From Arthrobacter sp. zg-Y20 (GTDB lineage Bacteria; Actinomycetota; Actinomycetes; Actinomycetales; Micrococcaceae): a stretch of DNA of 64,000 bases. A program made the position numbers and the translations under genes. Where the stretch lies: the NCBI RefSeq assembly GCF_030142075.1, contig NZ_CP126241.1, positions 124,001 through 188,000 of the forward strand, read 5' to 3'. The notes under the pieces were generated by a model that had not been told where the DNA came from, made no database searches, and saw nothing but the letters and a program-made list of their open reading frames with translations. Positions 9,514 through 16,864 of this stretch are shown piece after piece; the first letter of the stretch is position 1; each line of letters opens with the position of its first letter.

Positions 9514-10155
9514 TCAGTCGAGTTCACCCCGCCGCCACGCCGCCGCGGAATGTTCCAGGTCCTCTGCAGTGCGGACAAGCTGGCGGGCGTTGCGGGTCAG
9601 CATGGTGGCACGGTTGGCGTCGGAAGCCTCCGAGGAATCGGCGTGGTTCGTCTGGCCGAGGGCGACCACCCGGCAGAACGCGGCGAAGCGTTCCAGCGCG
9701 ACGTCGAAATCCCCCTCAAAGGCGCCGGAGAGGATGGTGTCAGCCATGGTTCGTACTTCGTCTGCGCCCAGCGGTTCCGCCACTCCGGCGACAACCTTGG
9801 AGACCTGGGCAACGTCCTTGCCTGCGGTGTAGAAGGAGGCCACCCGCTCCGGGTTCTGCTGGATGGAGGTGCGCAGGGCATAGAGCCGCCACAGCGCGCC
9901 GGGCAGCGACCGGGCAGGGCTTTCGGCCCACATCTCGGCCACGGCTTCCAACCCCTGCTGGTCCGCCAGTTCCACCAGGCGGCGGGTTACCTCGGGATCG
10001 GTGCTCTCCCGGCCGTGGTGGACCAGGGCCTGCGCGGCCAGGTGGGCCGCTTCCGAGACGCGGGCCGGATCGGCGCCGCCGGGGAAATTGGCGAAGTCCA
10101 CAGGTGCAAGAGGCTTTGGCTTGTGATGGCGCGGCGTTGAATTGGACTCACTCAT
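9514..10155 (-). CDS. Conserved hypothetical protein (213 aa)
   Basis: Soluble, helix-rich 213-aa protein with no motif I can name. The N-terminus (MSESNSTPRHHKPKPLAPVDF) is polar and proline-rich, the rest looks like a compact helical domain ending in GELD. The ATG at 10155 is chosen because residues encoded further upstream are low-quality and overlap the region before tRNA-Lys; the frame stays open to 10335. Codon use matches neighbouring genes, so it is probably real. Monocistronic, on the strand opposite the tRNA. Confidence 0.7.
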   Translation of the reverse strand: MSESNSTPRHHKPKPLAPVDFANFPGGADPARVSEAAHLAAQALVHHGRESTDPEVTRRLVELADQQGLEAVAEMWAESPARSLPGALWRLYALRTSIQQNPERVASFYTAGKDVAQVSKVVAGVAEPLGADEVRTMADTILSGAFEGDFDVALERFAAFCRVVALGQTNHADSSEASDANRATMLTRNARQLVRTAEDLEHSAAAWRRGELD

Positions 10156-10348
10156 AATCCGAGAATACTCCCGCCCTTGGGCAGAATCGAGGCGGGTTCC
10201 GGGACGGTGGACAGCCCTCGGCAAGGCCGCTCCGCGGAACCGATTTCCCCTGCCCGGGGGTACTTCCGGACGGCCGGCGGCACGGGTTTTCCGCGATTGT
10301 GCGGTGTGCGATAAAGTGGGACAGTCGGTCTGCACAGCAGCCCGGCGT

Positions 10349-10421
10349 GCGCCTATAGCTCAGTTGGTAGAGCAACGTCCTTTTAAGTCGTGGGTCGCAG
10401 GTTCGAGCCCTGCTGGGCGCA
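10349..10421 (+). tRNA. tRNA-Lys (anticodon TTT)
   Basis: 73-nt cloverleaf without encoded CCA. Acceptor strand GCGCCTA (10349-10355) pairs with TGGGCGC (10414-10420); D-arm GCTC/GAGC; anticodon loop CTTTTAA gives TTT; T-arm GCAGG-TTCGAGC-CCTGC. One T-T mismatch sits in the anticodon stem. A strong hairpin follows 9 nt downstream. Confidence 0.95.
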
Positions 10422-10429
10422 CCCAAAAC

Positions 10430-10463
10430 AAATGGCCTGCCTTCTTCGGAAGGCAGGCCATTT
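10430..10463 (+). terminator. Hairpin terminator after tRNA-Lys
   Basis: Perfect 15-bp stem (10430-10444 with 10449-10463) closed by a TTCG tetraloop, starting AAATGGCC and ending GGCCATTT, then TCTGTTGG. It ends the tRNA-Lys transcript and may also serve the opposite strand for the CDGSH gene, which ends at 10511. Confidence 0.85.
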
Positions 10464-10510
10464 CTGTTGGTTGGCAGCGGTTGGTGCAGCGGGTAAAACG
10501 GGAAGCCGTC

Positions 10511-10813
10511 CTATTCCGCTGCCGCGTCCTGCCCCGCCTTGCGTGCAGGTCCGGGGACCGGACGACGCCGGGCGGTATCGAACTTGATCAGTTTGTGCGT
10601 GCCGTCGCAATAAGGCTTTATGGCGGAGGCCCCGCACCGGCACAGCGCCACGGTTTCCCGGTCCCTGGGCACGGGGACACCGTCCGGAGTGACTATCTCG
10701 AAGTTGCCGCGGACCAGGAGCGGGCCGTTGGGGCAGGCAACGATCGACGCCGGAGCGCCCGGAGCCGGGGTGCCTTCGCCGTCGGGAACAGGAGCGCCGG
10801 ATTCGGTGCTCAC
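10511..10813 (-). CDS. CDGSH iron-sulfur domain protein
   Basis: 100-aa small protein with one CDGSH-type 2Fe-2S motif: LCRCGASAIKPYCDGTHK, giving the C-x-C-(x)n-C-x3-H ligand set (Cys, Cys, Cys, His). The N-terminal 50 residues form the small beta part; the C-terminus is Arg/Ala-rich. Its ATG overlaps the stop of the upstream iron-containing redox enzyme gene by 4 nt, so the two are coupled and likely work together in iron or redox handling. The exact reaction is not known. Confidence 0.9.
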   Translation of the reverse strand: MSTESGAPVPDGEGTPAPGAPASIVACPNGPLLVRGNFEIVTPDGVPVPRDRETVALCRCGASAIKPYCDGTHKLIKFDTARRRPVPGPARKAGQDAAAE

Positions 10814-11907
10814 GGGGTTACACCGCCGGCGATGGCCGCCGCAGCCAAGGCGGATCCTGCAGGGCCGGCCTCTTCCGGGCCGCCGTCGGGCAGGGGCGCA
10901 AGCAGCGCCGGGCTGCCGGCCTGCCAGGCCAGCAGCTGGTCTTCGCCCAGCATGGCATCAATGGCCAGGACGGTTGCTGCCCCGAAAATGATGTCTTCAA
11001 GCAGGTCAGGCTCGGCTTCGGCCAGGCCGCCGGCCAGGTCCCTGGCGGCGATCTGTTCGTGCACGGCGTCGGCTTCCACATGCTCGTCGAAGTAATAGGT
11101 GACTTCGTCGCTGAATCCGTGCCGCCGGAAACCCCGGGCGTAGAACGAATTGGGAATTGAGGACGTCATCTCAAAGGCGGCAAGGTGCCCGGCGATCGCG
11201 CCCCGGAGCCGGCGGTTGAGGCCAAAGAGGGACATGGCGTTGGATGACGCCAGGGTCAGGGCCGGCACCAGGTCGATATAGTGCCCGTAGCCGGCATCCA
11301 GTCCCAGGCCCTCCATGGTGTTGGCGAACAGCTTGGAGTGCATACGCTCCTGGCGGCCGCCGCCGTACTCGTCCGCCTGGATCTCCACCAGGGCGGCCTT
11401 GGCGCGGCCCACCGGCAGCCGCGGAATGGCCCAGCTGTGCGGGTCGGCTTCCTTGAGCTGGTAAACCGAGCGCAGGACAAGGAATTCGCGCAGCTGCTCG
11501 ACGCTTGCCTTGCTGGCGATAAAACGGGACACGCTGGGTCCGTCGTCCTTGGCGGCGAGGGCAAAGAGGGTTTCGGCAACGTCTTCGCTGCGCGGTGTGG
11601 GCAGCTCGGGAAGGGATACGGTGCGGCGGAGAACCTCTTCGAAAGCGGCCTCCAGCCGGGCACGGATGCGGATCAGGTCCGGCTCCCATTCGGCGTCGTC
11701 CGCTACGCCGTCCAGGCCGCTGTAGTGCAGCTCGTACAGGCAGAACAGGGCCAGCTGCAGGTCTTCATCGCGCAGCAGGTCGCCGCCGGCCGACAGGGCC
11801 TCGGTTACTGCGGAGTCCAGGGCAGCGTAACCGGCAGTGCTGCGGCCGGCGTGGAGCAGGTCGATCAGGGTGGCGCTGACGCGCCCTCTCGGGGCGGGAA
11901 TCTTCAT
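10810..11907 (-). CDS. Iron-containing redox enzyme family protein (heme-oxygenase-like fold)
   Basis: 365-aa protein of the haem-oxygenase-like diiron/iron oxidase group (PF14518 type, related to UndA). Candidate metal ligands occur in helices: LYELHY near residue 55, EIQADEYGGG with a following MHSKLF, and FDEHVEADAVHEQ in the C-terminal third. Such proteins catalyse oxidative chemistry on small acids or amines; the substrate here is unknown. No signal peptide. Start ATG at 11907 (MKIPAPRGRV). It forms an overlapping two-gene unit with the CDGSH protein, which suggests an electron-transfer or iron-supply link. Confidence 0.75.
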   Translation of the reverse strand: MKIPAPRGRVSATLIDLLHAGRSTAGYAALDSAVTEALSAGGDLLRDEDLQLALFCLYELHYSGLDGVADDAEWEPDLIRIRARLEAAFEEVLRRTVSLPELPTPRSEDVAETLFALAAKDDGPSVSRFIASKASVEQLREFLVLRSVYQLKEADPHSWAIPRLPVGRAKAALVEIQADEYGGGRQERMHSKLFANTMEGLGLDAGYGHYIDLVPALTLASSNAMSLFGLNRRLRGAIAGHLAAFEMTSSIPNSFYARGFRRHGFSDEVTYYFDEHVEADAVHEQIAARDLAGGLAEAEPDLLEDIIFGAATVLAIDAMLGEDQLLAWQAGSPALLAPLPDGGPEEAGPAGSALAAAAIAGGVTP

Positions 11908-11988
11908 TGCTTTCCTTACGTCTGAAGGCGCGTTTGACGGCAGTAGTCATCGGGACGGCTGGGACAAATCCACAGGTCAGCATACTTG

Positions 11989-11999
11989 GTATGGGCTCA
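11989..11999 (+). promoter_or_regulatory. Possible stress-promoter motif AGCATACTTGG
   Basis: AGCATACTTGG precedes TATGGGC and lies 103 nt upstream of the 12102 gene. It matches in 9 of 11 positions the AGCATACTTAT site before the catalase gene. Weak on its own; listed because of the recurrence. Confidence 0.3.
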
Positions 12000-12101
12000 A
12001 GGCACCCTGTCCGCAACGGCAGTTGCGGCATTGACCTTTGCCGCCCCGTTGGATGCAATGGAGGAAAGAGCCGGCCCCGGGCCAGCGGGAAGGAGCATTT
12101 G

Positions 12102-12674
12102 ATGTCCGGTACGGTGTGGTCCGTCATCCCTCCGCTGCTCCTGCTCGCACTGGTCCTGGTGACCGGTGCCGCCGGCGTTGACCGTGCGCTTCGTGCCCGC
12201 GACGGGGAGCGGTTATTCTGGGTGGGATTCACGGCGTTTCTGGGTGTGCTCATGACCGCAGCCTGGGCGGTGGCCGCTTCCCCGGATTACACCCCTGTGG
12301 CGGGATGGGCGGTCGCGGCGGGCAGTACGGCGGCGGCAGCGTGGGTGGTGTGGCGGAACCGCCGCCGCGCGGTGGAGCAGGAACGGAACCGCACCGCGGT
12401 TCAGGTGCACGGCACCACGCTGCGGCACCGGGATGTTCTTTCCCGCTGGAGTGCTTATGAGCTGGACCCGTGGCTCGCCGCAGAGTATCCCCGTCTGCAG
12501 GATGTACGCAGCCCGGAGACCAGGGACTTCATCCGGGCCCTGAAAACAGCGGACCAGTTGCGTGCAGGGGTGCGGACACCGGAGGACGCAGCAGCATACA
12601 GCCAAGCGGTGGATCGGCTGGCCGGGTGCCTGGAAGCGGCGGAAAGGGCTGCCGGGGGAGGCCGGGCAGCGTAG
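12102..12674 (+). CDS. Hypothetical two-helix membrane protein
   Basis: 190-aa protein with two N-terminal transmembrane helices (about residues 8-28 and 39-58) and a third weak one near 66-84, followed by a basic, helical cytoplasmic tail rich in Arg and Glu (HRDVLSRWSAYELDPWLAAE). No recognised domain. The ATG at 12102 has AGGAG 7 nt upstream; the frame is open further up but that part has no membrane or coding character. It is divergent from the redox enzyme gene and 58 nt before a GNAT-like gene. Confidence 0.65.
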   Translation: MSGTVWSVIPPLLLLALVLVTGAAGVDRALRARDGERLFWVGFTAFLGVLMTAAWAVAASPDYTPVAGWAVAAGSTAAAAWVVWRNRRRAVEQERNRTAVQVHGTTLRHRDVLSRWSAYELDPWLAAEYPRLQDVRSPETRDFIRALKTADQLRAGVRTPEDAAAYSQAVDRLAGCLEAAERAAGGGRAA

Positions 12675-12732
12675 CTGCGGCCGCGCCGGGAACGGGGTGG
12701 ACCGCGGGGGATTGACGTGGCAGTCTCGGCCT

Positions 12733-13032
12733 ATGACAACCAAAGACATCAGTGTCTCGCGCAATGACGGGCAGGACCGGTACGAACTGCGGCTGGACGG
12801 AGAACTGGTGGGTATTGCCGACTACCGGATTGAACCTGATGCGGTGGCGCTGACCCACACGGTGGTGGAGCCGGCCTTCCGCCATCAGGGCTACTCGTCC
12901 CGGCTGGCCAAATATGCCGTGGATGACATCATCAGCGACGGCCGGCGGATCAAGCCCTACTGCTCCTATATGGCCGTTTACCTCGGCAAACACCCGGAGT
13001 ACAGCCATCACGTGTCCTGGCCGCAGGGCTGA
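12733..13032 (+). CDS. Small GNAT-like N-acetyltransferase (YjdJ type)
   Basis: 99-aa single-domain protein of the short GNAT family (YjdJ/YidJ-like). The acetyl-CoA binding region is VVEPAFRHQGYSSRLAKYAV, matching the R-x-Q-G-x-G/A pattern with Ser in place of Gly; it ends with PYCSYMAVYLGKHPEY. The substrate is unknown. The start ATG at 12733 gives MTTKDISVSRNDGQ. It follows the membrane protein by 58 nt on the same strand. Confidence 0.8.
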   Translation: MTTKDISVSRNDGQDRYELRLDGELVGIADYRIEPDAVALTHTVVEPAFRHQGYSSRLAKYAVDDIISDGRRIKPYCSYMAVYLGKHPEYSHHVSWPQG

Positions 13033-13059
13033 GGACCATCCGCAAAGTGTGCGTTAATT

Positions 13060-13114
13060 GGAGCTGGCTTCCCGCTCTGCATATGGGGGGAACGCAGAAG
13101 GGGAAGCCAGTTCC
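13060..13114. repeat. 21-nt inverted repeat before the HTH/membrane gene pair
   Basis: Arm 13060-13080 (GGAGCTGGCTTCCC...) and arm 13094-13114 (...GGGAAGCCAGTTCC) are complementary at 18 of 21 positions with a 13-nt loop. An outer pair AATTGGA (13056-13062) and TCCAATT (13144-13150) extends the symmetry. A possible -10 box TATACT follows at 13120-13125. It may be an operator, a folded leader or a terminator of the upstream GNAT gene; there is no T-run. Confidence 0.7.
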
Positions 13115-13162
13115 AACAGTATACTTCCAGTTGTCGGAGTAAATCCAATTGAGGGGGACGGG

Positions 13163-13894
13163 ATGGCGCTGCCTGCCAGGTCTTTCCAGAGTTGGCGGGC
13201 TGCAGTTGCTCCGGGTGAGTCCAATGCCGCCCTCTGCCGCCGGACCGGCATCAAGCGCTCCACGCTTGCCCAGCAGATTGTCCGCGGCAAGGTCACCGAA
13301 ATCACCGTGGTCCGCGTGGCCCGCGCCTACGGTAAGAACCCGGTGGAAGCCCTCTCCGACTTTGAGGAATACGCCGATCTGCTCAGCGGACCGTGGCGTC
13401 CCACCACCGCCGAACTGATCAGCCAGGTGTCCTACGTCTGCATCCTGAAGATGATTTTGGCCCGTGCTACCCAGGAAGGACCGGCTGGGCCGGAGGGGCC
13501 CGATCTCGCCGGGTTCGGACACGGGAACGCCATCCGCTCCTGGTTCGAGGCGGTGGATCCGGGAGACCTGCGCCAACGCCTCAGCGCCAAGTCCGGGGTT
13601 GCGCCGCAGAACATTTCGGCGCAGCTCTCTGCAGGCCGCCTCGCACCCGAGCTTGCCGTGGAAGCGGCGCGGATCGCCGGCGTGTCCCTGCCCGGCGGAT
13701 TGGTTGCCATTGGCCTGGTCACCCCGGACGAGGCCGGATGGCCCCAGGGTGGACAGGAGCAGGCGCTGGCCTCCCTCAGCGATTCCGAACTGGTCCTGTT
13801 GGCCCGGGACCGGCTGGATTACTTGGGGAAGATGATGAAAAAGCTTGAACACGATAATGAAAATGAACTGACGTTGTTGGAGAACCTGGGATGA
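13163..13894 (+). CDS. Helix-turn-helix protein, putative regulator
   Basis: 243-aa protein. Residues about 19-62 look like an XRE-type helix-turn-helix: SNAALCRRTGIKRSTLAQQI, then a recognition-type helix and ITVVRVARAYGKNP. A second, weaker HTH-like stretch occurs near 145-190 (LSAKSGVAPQNISAQLSAGR). The C-terminus (residues 205-243) is acidic and helical, perhaps coiled coil. The ATG at 13163 follows GAGGGGG. Its end overlaps the ATG of the membrane protein gene (ATGA), so the pair is translationally coupled. A regulator whose partner is a membrane sensor or transporter is inferred. Confidence 0.65.
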   Translation: MALPARSFQSWRAAVAPGESNAALCRRTGIKRSTLAQQIVRGKVTEITVVRVARAYGKNPVEALSDFEEYADLLSGPWRPTTAELISQVSYVCILKMILARATQEGPAGPEGPDLAGFGHGNAIRSWFEAVDPGDLRQRLSAKSGVAPQNISAQLSAGRLAPELAVEAARIAGVSLPGGLVAIGLVTPDEAGWPQGGQEQALASLSDSELVLLARDRLDYLGKMMKKLEHDNENELTLLENLG

Positions 13895-14628
13895 GCATTG
13901 CCACCGCGTTTCAGGTTGGTGCGCTCGCCGTATCCGGCCTTTTCGCATTGACCCGCCTGCCCTCGGCGGTGAAGGGGCGGAACCCGCTGCTCTTTTGGGC
14001 ACTCCTGATGCTCTGCATTGCCATTGCACTGGGGATCTCGCCGGTCTATTTGGCCGTCGACAACGCGTTGGGCGGCGTCAACATTGCAAATGTGATTATC
14101 CGTTTCGCGATGTACGGCTTCTTCCTGATCCTTGGTGTGAAGGCTGCTGTTGCCTTCCGTGCCCCCGGAGCAGGCCGCCTGATCGCCGGCCCGGCCGGTG
14201 TCGCCGTCGTAATCGCAGTGGGGATTGCCACCGTGGTGCTGTTTATCCTGGCGGACCTGCCGGTATCCTCGCCGGGCCTGCGGAGCTACGGCGGGCAGCT
14301 GCCGGTGATGCTCTACGGGATGCTTGGGCGGGTCTATCCGGGATATGTAGCTGCCTGTCTCGTTGGCCCTGCCCTGCGCATAGCCGCGCACCGCCGGCGT
14401 CCGTCCCTGATGCGGGCCGGAGCCGGACTGCTGGGTGTCGGTCTGATCGGCGTCGTGCTTTATGCAATCCAGGACGTTACGCCCCTGGACGTGAATCCCT
14501 GGGACCACTTGGTGCCGTATTCCTCGATCATTCTCACGACCGTGGGCCTGGCCTTGCTGGGCAGCCAGCGGATCGCCTCAAAGAAGCGAATTAAGCAAAC
14601 GCCTCTGATGCAAACATACGTAAAGTGA
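13891..14628 (+). CDS. Seven-helix integral membrane protein of unknown function
   Basis: 245-aa protein with about seven hydrophobic helices (roughly residues 4-22, 31-50, 62-82, 95-119, 132-152, 167-190, 203-225) and a short basic C-terminus (SKKRIKQ). The PVYLAVDNALGGVNIANVII segment between helices 2 and 3 recalls the actinobacterial MAB_1171c-type membrane family, but without that family's long C-terminal domain; this resemblance is from memory and unverified. It is coupled by ATGA to the HTH gene. No transporter or enzyme motif is visible. Confidence 0.6.
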   Translation: MSIATAFQVGALAVSGLFALTRLPSAVKGRNPLLFWALLMLCIAIALGISPVYLAVDNALGGVNIANVIIRFAMYGFFLILGVKAAVAFRAPGAGRLIAGPAGVAVVIAVGIATVVLFILADLPVSSPGLRSYGGQLPVMLYGMLGRVYPGYVAACLVGPALRIAAHRRRPSLMRAGAGLLGVGLIGVVLYAIQDVTPLDVNPWDHLVPYSSIILTTVGLALLGSQRIASKKRIKQTPLMQTYVK

Positions 14629-14722
14629 CGATTAGATAAACTTGTTCACATTTTCATGCGCATGTGTCAGAATAATGAATATGTAACATCCGCTGCCTGT
14701 GGGGGGTCAGCGTGAGGTTGCA

Positions 14723-14753
14723 ACGAAGCCAGCGGCAGCGCCGCTGGCTTCGT
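14723..14753. terminator. Strong hairpin between convergent genes
   Basis: Perfect 14-bp stem, arms ACGAAGCCAGCGGC (14723-14736) and its complement (14740-14753), loop AGC. No clear T-run on the plus side (CACTTTAAGG). It separates the membrane protein gene (plus) from ptsH (minus) and likely stops transcription from one or both sides. Confidence 0.7.
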
Positions 14754-14790
14754 CACTTTAAGGCGGAAGGCCGGATCGCCAGCCCCGGGA

Positions 14791-15069
14791 TCATTGTGCG
14801 TCCAGGTCCGTTTCCAGCACCCGGGCCAGATCCTCCAAGGCATTTTCAGCGCCGGGGCCGTCCGAGCGGAGCACCACCACGTCTCCGTGCGAGGCACCCA
14901 GGCTCATCAGCGAAAGCATGCTGGAGGCGTCCATAGCCTCCTCAGCCGGAGTCCCTTCCATTGCTATGGTCACGTCCACCGGTGAGGCTGCGGCAGCTTC
15001 GGCGAATATTGATGCCGGACGGGCATGGAGCCCCACCCGGCTGGCCACTGTGGCTTTGCGTTCTGCCAT
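14791..15069 (-). CDS. ptsH: Phosphocarrier protein HPr
   Basis: 92-aa HPr of the phosphotransferase system; carries phosphate from enzyme I to EIIA domains. The active-site motif VGLHARPAS places the phosphorylated histidine at residue 15. The region AMDASSMLSLMSLG corresponds to the regulatory serine segment in other HPr proteins. Start ATG at 15069 with AAGGAAAAAC upstream; the frame extends upstream into ptsI without coding sense. It is the last gene of fruK-fruA-ptsI-ptsH, 40 nt after ptsI. Confidence 0.95.
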   Translation of the reverse strand: MAERKATVASRVGLHARPASIFAEAAAASPVDVTIAMEGTPAEEAMDASSMLSLMSLGASHGDVVVLRSDGPGAENALEDLARVLETDLDAQ

Positions 15070-15109
15070 TGTTTTTCCTTCCGTGGTTGTGCCGGATGTC
15101 CGGCCGCGC

Positions 15110-16837
15110 TTACAAGCCCAGCTGTTCAAGGACGGGCAGCCTGCTGCGCACAATGGTGCGGGCCTCGGCTGCGGAATGCGCCGCCAGTGCGCGGGCGGAG
15201 AGCTCCTGCGCCTGCTCCAGGGTCACCGAGCCCAGGACCGCACCAACGCTGGGCAAGGCCCGCGGCGTCATGGAGAGCGTGTTTACCCCCATGCCGGCCA
15301 GGACGACGGCGAGGGCCGGGTCTGCGGCTGCCTCGCCGCACACTCCAACGGTTTTGGCTCCGGCAGCGGCCGTCGCGGTGCCCGGTTCCGCCGGCAGAGC
15401 CGCCGTCGCGCGGGCGGCACCGGCAACGGTGGCGGAGATCAGCTGCAGGACCGCCGGTTGCCAGGGGTCGTTGAGGGTCGCCAGGGAGCCCAGCTGGCGG
15501 TCCGCGGCCATGGTGTACTGCGTCAGGTCATTGGTGCCCAGGGACGCGAACCGGACCCGGGACAGGATGGCCTCGGACATCACGGCCGCGGCAGGTACTT
15601 CCACCATCACGCCGGGCATGCCCAGCCCGGCTGCCGTGCAGAGTACGGCGAAGTCCGCCGCTTCTTCGGCGGTTGAAATCATGGGGGCCATGACCCAGAC
15701 GTCGGCCTCGTGCGCCCCGGACGCTACGGCAATGGCTTCCAGCTGGCGGGCCAGCACGCCGGGAGAGGTCCGGTCGGTACGGAAACCGCGCACCCCGAGG
15801 GCCGGGTTGGGTTCCGACGCGTCCGTGAGGAAAGGCAGGGGCTTGTCCGCGCCGGCGTCGAGGGTCCGGATCACCACCTTCCGGCCCGGGAAGGCCGCGA
15901 ACACGGCGCCGTAGGCATCCACCTGCTCCTCCACGCTGGGCTCGGAATCCCTGCCCAGGAAGCAGAATTCCGTGCGGAGCAGGCCAACGCCTTCGGCGCC
16001 CGCTTCTGCGGCGGCGCGGGCGTCCTTGCCGGAGCCCACATTGGCCAGCAGCGGTACCCGGTGTCCGTCGGAGGTGGTTCCGGTGCCGTTGAAGGTCGGA
16101 AGTGCGGACCGGGAGGCGTATTTCTGCGCGGCCTCACGCTCTGCCGCGCCTGGGTCCTCCACCACCGTCCCGGAGGCGCCGTCCAGGTAGATTTCCGCCC
16201 CGTCCGCAATACCGTCCGCACCCGGAGCGCCGACGACGGCGGGCAGTCCCAGCGAGCGGGCCAGGATGGCGGTGTGGGACTGCGGTCCGCCCTCGCTGGT
16301 CACCAGGCCCACCACTTTGGCCGGGTCCAGCGTGGCGGTATCCGCCGGCGCCAGTTCCACAGCGGTCAGGATGAAGGGCGCGTCGGAGCCGGGGATTCCC
16401 GGGGCCGGCAGCCCGTTGAGTTCAGCCACAATCCGGCCGCGCACATCCAGCACGTCCTGGGTCCGTTCGGCCATGTACCCGCCCAGGCTTTGGAGCATCG
16501 CGGCCACTTCCATGCCCGCCTCCCAGACGGCCCGGTCGGGAGCCATGCCGGCGTTGATGTGTTTGCCGGCGGCTTTGAGCAGCATGGGATCCGTGGCCAT
16601 CATGGCGGTGGCATCCAGCACCGCCTTAGCGTCTCCGGACGCGGTTTCGGCGCGGTGCTTCAGATCCTCCCGGACGGTTTCCGCAGCGTCCTTAAGCCGG
16701 GCCTTTTCACCGTCCACCGTTGCCTCCGGACCGAACTTCGCGTCTGCGTCCGGCTCGGGCACCGGAGGGGGCATCCGGCGCGAAGGACCCAGGACCCGCC
16801 CGGCGCTGACTCCGATTCCCTTGATGGTCCGCATCAT
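15110..16837 (-). CDS. ptsI: PTS enzyme I (phosphoenolpyruvate-protein phosphotransferase)
   Basis: 575-aa enzyme I; transfers phosphate from PEP to HPr in the cytoplasm. The phospho-histidine motif GGPQSHTAILAR places His188. The PEP-binding TIM-barrel half includes ANVGS, GLLRTEF, RTLDAGADKPLPF and the signature FASLGTNDLTQYT, and the catalytic Cys lies in GVCGEAAADP. Full length. Start ATG at 16837 or the adjacent second ATG. It sits 27 nt after fruA in the fructose operon rather than in a separate pts locus. Confidence 0.96.
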   Translation of the reverse strand: MMRTIKGIGVSAGRVLGPSRRMPPPVPEPDADAKFGPEATVDGEKARLKDAAETVREDLKHRAETASGDAKAVLDATAMMATDPMLLKAAGKHINAGMAPDRAVWEAGMEVAAMLQSLGGYMAERTQDVLDVRGRIVAELNGLPAPGIPGSDAPFILTAVELAPADTATLDPAKVVGLVTSEGGPQSHTAILARSLGLPAVVGAPGADGIADGAEIYLDGASGTVVEDPGAAEREAAQKYASRSALPTFNGTGTTSDGHRVPLLANVGSGKDARAAAEAGAEGVGLLRTEFCFLGRDSEPSVEEQVDAYGAVFAAFPGRKVVIRTLDAGADKPLPFLTDASEPNPALGVRGFRTDRTSPGVLARQLEAIAVASGAHEADVWVMAPMISTAEEAADFAVLCTAAGLGMPGVMVEVPAAAVMSEAILSRVRFASLGTNDLTQYTMAADRQLGSLATLNDPWQPAVLQLISATVAGAARATAALPAEPGTATAAAGAKTVGVCGEAAADPALAVVLAGMGVNTLSMTPRALPSVGAVLGSVTLEQAQELSARALAAHSAAEARTIVRSRLPVLEQLGL

Positions 16838-16864
16838 CCATGCCTTCCTGTTTGAGTCGGTGCC

